Assembly: GCA_030037515.1 (NCBI GenBank)
Contig: JASHRE010000806.1
Span: forward strand, 1 to 13,274
Origin: Candidatus Sulfotelmatobacter sp.
Lineage (GTDB): Bacteria > Acidobacteriota > Terriglobia > Terriglobales > Acidobacteriaceae
Length of the DNA: 13,274 nucleotides
Direction: 5' to 3'
Below the pieces are notes generated by a model. It saw only the letters and a program-made list of their open reading frames with translations, had not been told where the DNA came from and searched no databases. Position 1 is the stretch's first letter. The number at the start of each line of letters is the position of its first letter. This document shows positions 1 to 8,129 of this stretch, piece by piece. Position numbers and translations under genes: made by a program.

Positions 1-1116
1 TTTCAAGTACGCCATCAGAAATTTATTGTCGACAACGTCAGTCGACTCTAGCTTGTCGGCGCTTTGCGCGACGAGCGTCTTCCAATTTTTCCGTTCGGGA
101 TGCTGCGTATCGATCGCGATCAGTCGGCTGCGCGGCGCTTCCAGATCGGTCTGGATCCAGAAAACGGACCCGTCGTTGTCGACGAATTGATAGCGTGCAT
201 CGAAATCGTCGAGCAACTTCACCACTTGCGAATCCCCCTGTGTCAGATCCTTATAGTAAAGACGGGTCTTCGGCGAAGTCCCCTGAGAAACGTGAATGAC
301 CAGATACCGGCCGTCATCCGTCACATCTCCCTGGAACAGTAATTCCTTATTGTCGGGCCGCTCGTAAATCAGTGTGTCTTCCGATTGCGCCGTTCCCAGC
401 CGGTGATAATAGAGTTTCTGAAAATAATTGGCCTCACGCAGCGCCGTCCCCTTCGGTTCATCATAGCGGCTGTAAAAAAATCCCTTGCCGTCCTTCGTCC
501 ACGAAGCTCCTGAGAACTTCACCCACTTGATCAGATCCGGCAGATCCCTACCGGTGTCGACGTCGCGCACATGCCACTCCATCCAATCTGAACCCGAGGT
601 CTCCGTCCCGTAAGCCATCAGCTTGCCGTCGTCGGTAATCGCCATCCCCGCCAGGGCCACCGTTCCATCGCTCGAAAGCGTATTTGGATCGAGCAACGTG
701 CGCGGCTCGCCGTTCAAAGAGTCGGTTACGAACAGCACACTTTGATTCTGCAGCCCGGTGTTGTGGAGATAGAAATAGCGTCCGCCTTCCTGCTCCGGAG
801 CGGTGAAACGCTCGTAGTTCCACAATTTCAGCAAGCGCTCGCGAATCGCCCCGCGATACGGAATCTGATCCAGATAGCTGAATGTCAGCTTGTTTTCCGC
901 TTCCACCCACGCGTGCGTATCCTCTGAATCCGTGTCTTCCAGCCAGCGGTACGGATCGGCCACCTTCACGCCGTGATAATCGTCAATCTGATCCACCGTT
1001 TTCGCCTTGGGATAAACGAGCGCCGGATCGCTCTGCCCGAAAGCACACGCCGTCAAGGCCAGGGCAAAAACTGAAAACGAAAAGGAGAGTGCAAAAATTC
1101 TCGAAGCCGGTCTCAT
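1..1116 (-). CDS. Prolyl oligopeptidase (S9A), N-terminal part, cut by window edge
   Basis: Reading leftward from an ATG at 1116, the frame stays open to base 1, giving 372 residues with no stop. It begins with a signal peptide (MRPASRIFALSFSFSVFALALTAC as two adjacent stretches, basic start then hydrophobic core). The LTAC at its end fits a lipobox, so this may be a lipoprotein rather than a freely secreted enzyme. The mature part carries the S9A N-terminal signature, a YP..K...V.D..HG..V.DPYRWLED pattern near residues 35-61, followed by beta-propeller sequence. This family hydrolyses proline-containing peptides. The catalytic Ser/Asp/His lie in the C-terminal hydrolase domain, which is outside the window, so activity cannot be judged. 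The start is supported by GAGGAG about six bases upstream. The identity as an S9A propeller is secure; membrane anchoring is inferred. Confidence 0.93.
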   Translation of the reverse strand, partial: MRPASRIFALSFSFSVFALALTACAFGQSDPALVYPKAKTVDQIDDYHGVKVADPYRWLEDTDSEDTHAWVEAENKLTFSYLDQIPYRGAIRERLLKLWNYERFTAPEQEGGRYFYLHNTGLQNQSVLFVTDSLNGEPRTLLDPNTLSSDGTVALAGMAITDDGKLMAYGTETSGSDWMEWHVRDVDTGRDLPDLIKWVKFSGASWTKDGKGFFYSRYDEPKGTALREANYFQKLYYHRLGTAQSEDTLIYERPDNKELLFQGDVTDDGRYLVIHVSQGTSPKTRLYYKDLTQGDSQVVKLLDDFDARYQFVDNDGSVFWIQTDLEAPRSRLIAIDTQHPERKNWKTLVAQSADKLESTDVVDNKFLMAYLK

Positions 1117-1476
1117 GTGGAACTCCTCGATTTGTGAAGTAAGCTGGGACATCACTGGGCCGCCACTGCCTTTTGTTCCCGCGACGTCGATATCTTACAA
1201 CCAAGTCCGGACGGCGGGCGCAAGGGACCGTGGAAGAGCGAGATCGTCAGCCACCTTAAGACGCGGTGGAAGAACGGCCTTCAAGGGGCGCGTTAACAGA
1301 CCAAAAGAGATAGCCTTCGCGAATTCCTTGTGAGGCTGATCGAGACAAACAGCACTCACGTGCAGAGCGACATCCTCAACCCGAAGCGGAACTCGCCCGC
1401 GTGGATCTTTGGAAACAGAAGTGGCTGCTCTTACCGAATCCAATTGGCCCAAAGCCGAAGGTCGCGCGCCGATTCC
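1117..1476. other. 360-base intergenic region, no gene recognised
   Basis: This gap separates the HEAT-repeat gene end from the peptidase start; both genes read leftward, so it should hold the peptidase promoter. Only the ribosome binding site next to 1116 is clear. I could not find a convincing -35/-10 pair, nor a hairpin with a T-tract that would end the HEAT-gene transcript. Short open frames exist on both strands (for example an 85-codon one at 1195-1452, minus), but none has a recognisable protein signature. Confidence 0.5.
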
Positions 1477-2490
1477 TCACCGCGGGTAGACAATCCGGGG
1501 AACGCTCACCGTGAAGTCGCCACTGCTGGCGTTGACCGGGATCGTTTGCCCGCCATTCGCGTCTCCGGCCACTTGGATCTGAGCGACATCCCGCAAATGA
1601 ACAACCGTGGCTGCTGCAGCGAACCTTACTTCACGTTTTGAGTCGGAAAGTCGGGGCTCGATTCCCTCGATAAGCTTAGGATCTCCGCGCTTGTCGATGG
1701 CTTCAAGCGCGGCGACCCGCAGAACCCAGTTGGGATTTTTGCTTACCTTTAACAGAAGCTTACCCGTGCGACCCTCCGGATCCATGGCGAGTGCAGAAAT
1801 CAAAGCTGCCTTTGCGGCCGCACCACTTTTCTTGTCTTGCATGATCGTATGGAAAGCTTGCCACCCGATACCGGCGAACGGGATGTAACCGATACCCTCA
1901 CTGAATCCCATCTGAACCAGCTGTTTCGGATCATGAAGCACTTGCATCTCCTGCGCGATCATGCCCGTATTGTTCTTCCGTTCGCCCGTAAACACCTCAT
2001 AGTACACGTCGTAGCATGTCGGGTCATTGAGCAACCGCAGTGCGTGCGCAGCGGCCATCACCACCGAAACATTTTTATCGTCGAGCGCTGCCTTCAGACT
2101 GGCGGCGGCGGCGGTCGCGTGCATTTTGCCGAGCGACGTCGCGGCTGCCGCGCGAACCACACTGCTCTTGTCTTTCAACGCTTTCTCAGCCAGGTCCGCA
2201 GCGTGCGGGTCAGCTGGTATCATACCGAGTACGCGAACCGCGCCGAGTCGCTGCCCGGCGTTTTTCTGGCCAAGACCGGTCTCAAGAACAGCCCATCCCT
2301 GGTTCGCCGAGGTTTGCGCGCAAGCCTGAATGCTGAACGCGTTGATCACGATCTTGATCGCGAGCATCAGAGTGTAGCGGTGGAGCGCTCGCTTATTCAG
2401 CTTCCTCTTTCTTAGTAATTGGCGGATCATCGGAACCCCCATCCGGCCGACCGGTTTCCGTCGCGATAGAATAGGCTGGATCATATTCAT
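1477..2490 (-). CDS. HEAT-repeat protein with N-terminal signal or anchor
   Basis: 337 residues. HEAT repeats are alpha-helical scaffolds for protein binding, so a structural or adaptor role in the periplasm is likely; no enzyme motif is visible. Helix pairs of HEAT type lie at about residues 78-165 (for example SVVRAAAATSLGKM and VSVVMAAAHALRLL) and again at about 225-300 (WVLRVAALEAIDKRGDP, EVRFAAAATVVHL). A Gly-rich hydrophobic insert near 195-215 breaks the array. A very basic stretch of about 40 residues precedes a hydrophobic segment (41-58) ending in ACAQ, which fits a signal peptide with an unusually long n-region. The ATG at 2490 overlaps the stop of the upstream gene as ATGA and has GGGAG seven bases upstream, so coupled translation from there is likely. 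An internal Met at residue 17 or 21 would give a more normal signal peptide. The fold is well supported, the function unknown. Confidence 0.85.
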   Translation of the reverse strand: MNMIQPILSRRKPVGRMGVPMIRQLLRKRKLNKRALHRYTLMLAIKIVINAFSIQACAQTSANQGWAVLETGLGQKNAGQRLGAVRVLGMIPADPHAADLAEKALKDKSSVVRAAAATSLGKMHATAAAASLKAALDDKNVSVVMAAAHALRLLNDPTCYDVYYEVFTGERKNNTGMIAQEMQVLHDPKQLVQMGFSEGIGYIPFAGIGWQAFHTIMQDKKSGAAAKAALISALAMDPEGRTGKLLLKVSKNPNWVLRVAALEAIDKRGDPKLIEGIEPRLSDSKREVRFAAAATVVHLRDVAQIQVAGDANGGQTIPVNASSGDFTVSVPRIVYPR

Positions 2491-2957
2491 CGGGCAGCTC
2501 CCGCAGCGTGTGTCGCTGAGACAACGGCGGCAGCTTCCCTTTTGAGTTCCTCCACACTGACGGTGCCGCGGGCGAGGGAAGTACTGTGCGCCGCGTGATC
2601 TGATGTGGGTGCGTTTACCGCGACGGATGTGTCATCAAAATCATTTCTATTCGCCGATCCGAACCGAACCTCGTAAACGGCTGAAATTGCGTCCAGGCGC
2701 GAGATCATGTCGCGCGTCGCCGCGAGTTTCAGTTCGCGGGCTTGTTCGGGTCTTAGTTCTCCCGCTTCCACTCGTTCGGAGATTCTCTGCAAGCTGGCGT
2801 GAACCTCCCTCAGCAATCCATCGACGCGCGCCGCATAATCATCGGCCAATTCATTACCGGATCGATCATTTGCCGAGCAATTCTGTCCCGCGGCACTCTG
2901 CGCCGCAGCCGGAAGCACCGCAAGCATTATGAGAGCAAGACACATTGTATTTTTCAT
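2487..2957 (-). CDS. Small secreted helical protein, function unknown
   Basis: 156 residues from the chosen ATG. It opens with a clear signal peptide (MKNTMCLALIMLAVLPAAAQ, cleavage probably after AAA or AQS). The mature part is charged and helix-prone, especially residues 35-95 (YAARVDGLLREVHASL, VEAGELRPEQARELKLAATR), followed by an Ala/Ser-rich tail. No family is recognised. The start at 2957 is preferred because AGGAG lies eight bases upstream; an ATG at 2963 would leave only two bases and a GTG at 2978 has no such site. The stop overlaps the start of the HEAT-repeat gene by four bases, so the two are probably made together and may act as partners in the periplasm. That partnership is inference from arrangement only. 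Confidence 0.75.
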   Translation of the reverse strand: MKNTMCLALIMLAVLPAAAQSAAGQNCSANDRSGNELADDYAARVDGLLREVHASLQRISERVEAGELRPEQARELKLAATRDMISRLDAISAVYEVRFGSANRNDFDDTSVAVNAPTSDHAAHSTSLARGTVSVEELKREAAAVVSATHAAGAAR

Positions 2958-3274
2958 TCGCATCGCTCCTGCAGCCACTGCCTATTGCGGATTGCAACTT
3001 GCGCTCCAAATCGCAAGTGGTTGGAAGGAAACACCGTTGTCGGATCTGAAGTTTTCCGAGCGTGGGGAAATTCACGAGCTTTCGGGGCCTGTTCTCAGGA
3101 AATCGAAGGGGAAGGAACGTCGAATCAGAGAACTTCGGCTATGCTTCCATGAACCGGGTCGTAGGCTTCTTGTGGACCTGGCCCCGGTTCTCCCGTGCCG
3201 CTCGGCGTGAGTGTAATAAGATTGTGCGGACACGCGGGGGTCAAGGTTTAGCCGCACTGGGCCTCGGAGTCAGC
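2958..3274. promoter_or_regulatory. Divergent promoter region between the secreted-protein pair and the sensor unit
   Basis: 317 bases separate two divergent transcription units, so promoters for both should lie here. Close to the leftward gene there is a cluster of repeats: TTGC three times at an exact seven-base step, and an ACTTGCG/CGCAAGT inverted repeat with an eight-base spacer. On the plus side TAATAA at about 3214-3219 could be a -10 box, but no good -35 partner is visible. I see no gene in the gap. Confidence 0.45.
2985..3018. repeat. TTGC heptad repeats and 7-bp inverted repeat, possible operator
   Basis: TTGC occurs at 2985, 2992 and 2999, exactly seven bases apart. The third copy lies inside an inverted repeat with arms ACTTGCG (2997-3003) and CGCAAGT (3012-3018) and an eight-base spacer. 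The cluster sits about 28 bases upstream of the secreted-protein start, where a repressor site would lie. No regulator can be named for it. Confidence 0.4.
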
Positions 3275-4357
3275 ATGAAATCCCGATCACGGTTAATGGA
3301 GATACGCACGCCGCTACCGTTGCTGGCACTCTGTCTTGCGTTAACCGCCTGCCAATCTCGAAAATCCGAAAGCGCGCCTACCATTGAATTCAGCAAAATC
3401 CCGCCTGCCGCACAGGGGGGGCCGGAAAAGGTGGACATTATTGCGGGACGCGTCCGCGGTTTCCGGCCCGGAGAGCAGATCGTTATTTATGCGCATAGTG
3501 GGCCGTGGTGGATTCAGCCCTATTTCGATCATCCCTTCGTTGCCATTCAATCAGACTCGACCTGGAGTACAGTGACTCACCTCGGGCTGGATTACGCCGC
3601 CCTGCTGGTGGAGCCCGGTTATCACCCGTCGGCTACTTTGGACATAGCTCCCACCGCCGGTGGTTCTGTGGTTTCAGTGGCGATCGTCAAAGGCATCGGC
3701 TCCCCTACATTCGCGCCTACGAAACCTCTCAAGTTCAGCGGATACGATTGGGCGGTGCGTACGATCGCGAGCAATCGCGGAGGTGCCTACAACTTATACG
3801 ATCCAGATGATGCATGGACCGATGCGAAGGGCGCCCTGCATATGAAAATCACACAAAAGCCGGGCGTGTGGAAGTGTGCTCAACTATCGCTGACCCGCAG
3901 TCTCGGATACGGCACCTATATTCTGACGGTTCGCGACATCTCGCACTTGGAACCCGCTGCCGTTCTCAGCATGTACACGTTCGATGAGTGGCACGGAGAC
4001 CAGTACTACCGTGAAATGGATGTAGAACTTAGCCGCTGGGGTGACGCGACTCGCCAGAGCAACGCACAGTTTGGCGTCCAGCCCTTCTATATTCCGGGAA
4101 ACATATTTCCGTTCAAAGCGCCCGCAGGCCCCCTCACCTATTCCATGCTCTGGAAATCCGGAAGCGTCACTTTCAAGACGGTCCGCGGACTAGACCACGG
4201 AAGCGGCTCTGTCATCGCCGAGCACGAATTCACCTCCGGCGTACCCTCGCCGGGCCAGGAGCAGGTCAAGCTGGATTTTTACGTGGTTCCCAGCGATAAG
4301 TATCCTCTCCAGAAGGGTAGCGAAGTTGTTATCGAGAAGTTCGAATACCTTCCGTAG
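3275..4357 (+). CDS. Lipoprotein with GH16-like (concanavalin-type) domain
   Basis: 360 residues. The N-terminus is a lipoprotein signal with lipobox LTAC, acylated Cys26 followed by Gln, which favours outer-membrane placement. An N-terminal beta domain (about 50-145, GRVRGFRPGEQIVIYAHSG and a VEPGYHPSATLD stretch) is followed by a C-terminal domain (about 155-360) with the sequence EMDVE at residues 247-251. That matches the GH16 active-site pattern ExDxE, in which the first Glu is the nucleophile and the last the acid/base, and it lies in the expected YRExDxExSRWGD setting. The GH16 family cleaves beta-glucans and related polymers, but binding without cleavage is also possible. Start: ATG 3275 has GGAG five bases upstream; the in-frame ATG at 3296 has none, and an upstream extension of the frame lacks a signal peptide. 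The 3' end overlaps the sensor kinase gene by 32 bases, which suggests that the lipoprotein works with the sensor. Confidence 0.8.
   Translation: MKSRSRLMEIRTPLPLLALCLALTACQSRKSESAPTIEFSKIPPAAQGGPEKVDIIAGRVRGFRPGEQIVIYAHSGPWWIQPYFDHPFVAIQSDSTWSTVTHLGLDYAALLVEPGYHPSATLDIAPTAGGSVVSVAIVKGIGSPTFAPTKPLKFSGYDWAVRTIASNRGGAYNLYDPDDAWTDAKGALHMKITQKPGVWKCAQLSLTRSLGYGTYILTVRDISHLEPAAVLSMYTFDEWHGDQYYREMDVELSRWGDATRQSNAQFGVQPFYIPGNIFPFKAPAGPLTYSMLWKSGSVTFKTVRGLDHGSGSVIAEHEFTSGVPSPGQEQVKLDFYVVPSDKYPLQKGSEVVIEKFEYLP
4313..4317 (+). promoter_or_regulatory. Ribosome binding site deciding a TTG start
   Basis: AAGGG inside the end of the lipoprotein gene lies eight bases before the TTG at 4326. No ATG or GTG in this frame precedes the predicted signal peptide of the kinase, so this site supports TTG initiation. 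Confidence 0.6.
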
Positions 4358-7300
4358 TCGGTTTCGTCGAGCCAGGCACTGCTTCCGGCCGATTCTCGCC
4401 GGACTCGCCGCCATCTGCTGTGCAGTCTCGGCCTTTGCGATTGATCCCAACCGGATGATCTCGCAGTACATTCACGTATCCTGGGGAACTGAGAAGGGAT
4501 TCCCCGGGGGGTCTGTTTCCTCCATTGCGCAAACTCCGGATGGTTATCTCTGGATTGGAACGGATAACGGACTCGTTCGGTTCGATGGCACGAGTTTTCG
4601 CAACTTCGAACAGGCGAAACCGGGGTCGTTCGCAATCGGTCCGGTGCGGAAACTGCTCGCCGACACTCGGGGAAACTTGTGGGTTTTGTTGGAAAACACG
4701 AAGCTCCTGCGCTATCGTGACGGCCACTTCAATCTTATGCGGGGTGAGGCCGAAAACGGCGTCACGGCTCTGGGTCAAGGAACGGACAATTCCATCTTGC
4801 TCTCGTCGCTCGCCATGGGAGTGCTCGTGTACAAGAACGAGAATTTTGTGCGTGCGTCCGAATCCTTCGCATCCGGGCAAAACCGGAATGAAGTCCCGCC
4901 GGATTTTACCTGGTCTACTGGACTCGCAGTTCACCGCTTGATAGAACCGACGGCGGCGGTGATCTCTCTCGCGTCAACCGGTGACGGAAAGATCTGGCTT
5001 GGGACCGAAGATCGAGGACTCTTGTTTCTGAACGAGACCGGCGTTCACGCCGTCTCTTCTCCGTTTCCGAAATTGCGCATCAACTGCATCCTGCCCGTCA
5101 GTACTGAGGAGCTTTGGATTGGAACCAATAAAGGTGTCCTGCTTTGGAACGGCAAAGAACTTACTCGCGGCGGCCTGCCCTCCGTGCCCTTGGGTGTGGA
5201 AGTACTTTCCATAATGCGAGATCGCGATTCCAATATATGGGTAGGAACCGCTCAGACGCTGGTCCGCATCAATGGCAGTGGAGTCTCGTCTTTTAAACGG
5301 CCCGCATCATCGCCAGATCGTGTGACGGCGATGTTCGAGGACCGCGAAGGAAACCTGTGGATCGGCGGTGCCAAGCACATCGCCTGTCTTCACGATAGCG
5401 CATTTGTCACGTATTCTCTGCCGCATTCGGAGAGCGCCGGAGCCTTATTTGCCGACTCTGATGATTACACATGGATAGCGCCGACCGAGGGCGGGCTGCT
5501 GTCGCTCCACGGAGGAAAATACGCATCCGTCAGCGCCGCTGGACTGGACCACGACGTCGTCTATTCCATAAGCAGTGCTCGGCCTGATGGCTTATGGCTG
5601 GGACGGCAGAAAGGCGGCCTCACTCATCTATTGTCGGTGCACGGCGCTCTCAGGGCGGAAACCTACACTCAATCCGACGGTTTGGCTCAGAACAGCGTTT
5701 ACAGCGTGCTCGAAACTCGGGACGGCTCAGTTTGGTCCGGGACGCTCACCGCTGGAGTCAGCCGGCTGAAGAACGGACACTTCACGAATTACACGACGGC
5801 CAGTGGCCTGGCGTCGGACACAGTGTCCGCGATCGCCGAGGGCCTCGATGGAACGATCTGGTTGGGAACGCCGAATGGTCTCAGCGCAATGTCGGGGGGC
5901 AGCTGGCGAACTTACAGAGTAACGGACGGACTGCCATCGGAGGACATTTATGCTCTGTTGGCGGATTCAGATGGAAATCTCTGGATCGGTACGGCTGAAG
6001 GTACCGCTTACTTCAAAGCCGGCCGGATACACACCCTCGCAGCGGACATACAGTCTTTGCACGAGCCGGTATTCGGAATTGCCGAGGACAAAGGCGGGTG
6101 GCTCTGGATCGCAACCTCCAGTCACGTGCTTCGGGTGAAACGCGCCGCCTCCGCAGACAAGCCCCTGACGGAAGCCGATGTGCGAGAGTATGGGCTCGCA
6201 GACGGCTTGCAAGCAACGGAGGGAGTGAAACGCGACAAGTCCGTTGTCGTGGACTCGCACGGGCGCATTTGGCTTTCCACCAGCCGTGGTCTCTCCTCTG
6301 TCGACCCAGCCCGTGCGACCATGAATTCCGCACCGGCTCTCGTTGAAATCGAGGCAGTCCTGCAAGACGGGGAGCCACTGGATCTTAGAAATCCCCCGAG
6401 AGTCATGGCCGGGCAGGAAGAGATTACGTTTCGGTATGTTGGTCTAAGTCTCGCAGATGCCGACCGCGTACGGTATCGTTACCGGCTCGATGGCTTTGAC
6501 AAAGGCTGGAGTGAACCGGAGGCAACACGAGAAGCAAGCTACGGCAATCTTGCGGCGGGACGCTATCGTTTTCGCGTGTTGGCAAGTAATAGCGATGGAC
6601 AGTGGAATAGTTCCGAAGCGGGTGTCGGCTTGGACGTCGAGCCGCGCCTGTGGGAAACCTGGTGGTTTCGTTCAGTTCTTGTACTTTGTGCAGGCTTGGC
6701 AGGCCTGGCCACATACCGCATTCGCATGCAACGGTTGACTCGGCTGCTGGGCGTTCGCTTTGAAGAGAGGCTCGCCGAGCGTACGCGCATTGCTCAGGAT
6801 TTGCATGACACACTTTTGCAGGGCATTTATAGTGCTTCCATTCATTTCGATCGCGCCAATCATCGACTGCCGCAGGACTCGCCGGCCAGGCCGGCGATGC
6901 AGCGAGGGCTAGAGTTACTGAGGCAAGTCAGCCAGGACGGCCGCAAAGCTCTCCGCTCTCTTCGTTCGTCACAACCGGCCTCCGATGTCCTCGAGCAGGC
7001 ACTTTTGCTGCTTCCGAAGGAGTTTGCTCTCCCAGAGGATGTAGATTTCTTGGTCGCCACCGAAGGCGTGCCCCGAGTATTGCGGCCCCTAGTTCGGGAC
7101 GAAGCTTACCTCATCGCCCGGGAAGCTATCATTAACGCATTCCGCCATGCTCACGCCACGAAGATTGAAGTCGAAGTAGATTATGTCTCACGCAACTTTC
7201 GTGTGACGGTCCGCGACAATGGTTGCGGAATCGGTGCCCAAGTATTGAAGACCGGCCGCGAGGGACATTGGGGTCTGGCCGGCATGCGCGAGCGCGCAGA

Positions 7301-7487
7301 GAAGGTCGGCGGCGGGCTCGAAGTATCGAGTGGTATCAATGCCGGAACGGAAGTAGAGCTCTCTGTTCCCGGCGCCTTGGCATTCCAGGATGCCTCTACA
7401 CGTCGATACTTGAGCTGGTTGCCGCGATTCGACGCGCGGAAAGCGGGCAAAACCCTCCACCCGTCCAGCAAGGAACCTCAGGAATGA
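4326..7487 (+). CDS. Propeller-type sensor histidine kinase (reg_prop, Y_Y_Y, HisKA_3, HATPase)
   Basis: 1053 residues from a TTG start. A signal peptide (about 1-38, ending AFA) exports a large periplasmic sensor. I count 14 blade motifs of the type G.[IL]W[IL]GT..GL, one of them degenerate, between about residues 70 and 655. That fits two seven-bladed propellers, as known for this sensor class. A Y_Y_Y domain follows (about 670-775), then one membrane helix (about 781-797). The cytoplasmic part has a HisKA_3 dimerisation segment with phosphoacceptor His827 in LHDTLLQG, and a HATPase domain with N937 (NAFRHA), DNGCGIG from 964 and GHWGLAGM from 980. All key kinase residues are present. It probably senses an extracellular carbohydrate or oligomer and phosphorylates the regulator encoded directly downstream, whose start overlaps this stop by four bases. 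The ligand is not deducible from sequence. Confidence 0.93.
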   Translation: MLSRSSNTFRSRFRRARHCFRPILAGLAAICCAVSAFAIDPNRMISQYIHVSWGTEKGFPGGSVSSIAQTPDGYLWIGTDNGLVRFDGTSFRNFEQAKPGSFAIGPVRKLLADTRGNLWVLLENTKLLRYRDGHFNLMRGEAENGVTALGQGTDNSILLSSLAMGVLVYKNENFVRASESFASGQNRNEVPPDFTWSTGLAVHRLIEPTAAVISLASTGDGKIWLGTEDRGLLFLNETGVHAVSSPFPKLRINCILPVSTEELWIGTNKGVLLWNGKELTRGGLPSVPLGVEVLSIMRDRDSNIWVGTAQTLVRINGSGVSSFKRPASSPDRVTAMFEDREGNLWIGGAKHIACLHDSAFVTYSLPHSESAGALFADSDDYTWIAPTEGGLLSLHGGKYASVSAAGLDHDVVYSISSARPDGLWLGRQKGGLTHLLSVHGALRAETYTQSDGLAQNSVYSVLETRDGSVWSGTLTAGVSRLKNGHFTNYTTASGLASDTVSAIAEGLDGTIWLGTPNGLSAMSGGSWRTYRVTDGLPSEDIYALLADSDGNLWIGTAEGTAYFKAGRIHTLAADIQSLHEPVFGIAEDKGGWLWIATSSHVLRVKRAASADKPLTEADVREYGLADGLQATEGVKRDKSVVVDSHGRIWLSTSRGLSSVDPARATMNSAPALVEIEAVLQDGEPLDLRNPPRVMAGQEEITFRYVGLSLADADRVRYRYRLDGFDKGWSEPEATREASYGNLAAGRYRFRVLASNSDGQWNSSEAGVGLDVEPRLWETWWFRSVLVLCAGLAGLATYRIRMQRLTRLLGVRFEERLAERTRIAQDLHDTLLQGIYSASIHFDRANHRLPQDSPARPAMQRGLELLRQVSQDGRKALRSLRSSQPASDVLEQALLLLPKEFALPEDVDFLVATEGVPRVLRPLVRDEAYLIAREAIINAFRHAHATKIEVEVDYVSRNFRVTVRDNGCGIGAQVLKTGREGHWGLAGMRERAEKVGGGLEVSSGINAGTEVELSVPGALAFQDASTRRYLSWLPRFDARKAGKTLHPSSKEPQE

Positions 7488-8113
7488 ACGATCAGCAAAA
7501 GATTTGTGTCCTCGGCATTGACGATCACCCGCTCGTACGAGAGGGTGTGGCCGCCCTTATCAACGATCAAACGGATATGCGAATCGTGGGCCAGGCATCC
7601 ACCGGGCGCGACGGGATCAGGCTTTTCCGTGAACTTCGGCCCGACATCGCCCTCATGGACGTTCGGCTCCCCGATGTGAGCGGTATCGATGCCATGATCA
7701 CGATCCGGAGCGAATTTTCGGATGCGAAAATTATTATCGTGACCTCATCCGAGGGCGATGTCGAAATGCAGCGCGCTCTCGAAGGCGGAGCCAGAGGCTA
7801 CCTGTTGAAGAGCATGCCGCCCTCAGAGTTGCTCGATGCCATCCGCAAAGTGCACGCTGGAAAGAAGGCGATCCCTCCGGACATCGCCTCGCATCTGGCA
7901 AACCATATGAGTGACGAAGCCCTTACCAGCCGCGAAATCGAAATCTTGCAGCAGGTTGCTGAGGGCAATCGCAACCGCGACATCGCCGACCGGCTCTTCA
8001 TCTCCGAAGGCACGGTCAAGGTTCACATTAAGCACATCATGGAGAAACTGGGCGCCAAGGACCGCACTCAAGCAATCACAATTGCGGTGCGCCGCGGCAT
8101 TATTCACCTTTAG
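7484..8113 (+). CDS. NarL/FixJ-family response regulator
   Basis: 209 residues. The receiver domain (about 6-120) has the acidic pair D13-D14, phosphoacceptor D59 in LMDVRLPD, T87 and K109, all in place. A LuxR-type helix-turn-helix follows (about 146-205; LTSREIEILQQVAEG, then ISEGTVKVHIKHIMEKL). The cognate kinase lies directly upstream and overlaps by four bases (ATGA), so the pair is almost certainly a two-component system. The start is supported by AAGGA nine bases upstream and by the overlap; an upstream extension of the frame would run through the kinase coding region. A long palindrome begins 38 bases after the stop and is a natural candidate for its binding site, though this is not proven. 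Confidence 0.95.
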   Translation: MNDQQKICVLGIDDHPLVREGVAALINDQTDMRIVGQASTGRDGIRLFRELRPDIALMDVRLPDVSGIDAMITIRSEFSDAKIIIVTSSEGDVEMQRALEGGARGYLLKSMPPSELLDAIRKVHAGKKAIPPDIASHLANHMSDEALTSREIEILQQVAEGNRNRDIADRLFISEGTVKVHIKHIMEKLGAKDRTQAITIAVRRGIIHL

Positions 8114-8129
8114 ACCATTCAATCCTCAG

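Noticed and set aside
1195..1452. 85-codon minus-strand frame in the intergenic gap
   Set aside because: No recognisable family, no clear ribosome binding site, and no signal or membrane segment.
3324..3339. TGGCAC...TTGC, resembling a sigma-54 promoter
   Set aside because: The spacing is one base too long (GG and GC are 11 apart, not 10) and it lies inside the lipoprotein signal-peptide codons.
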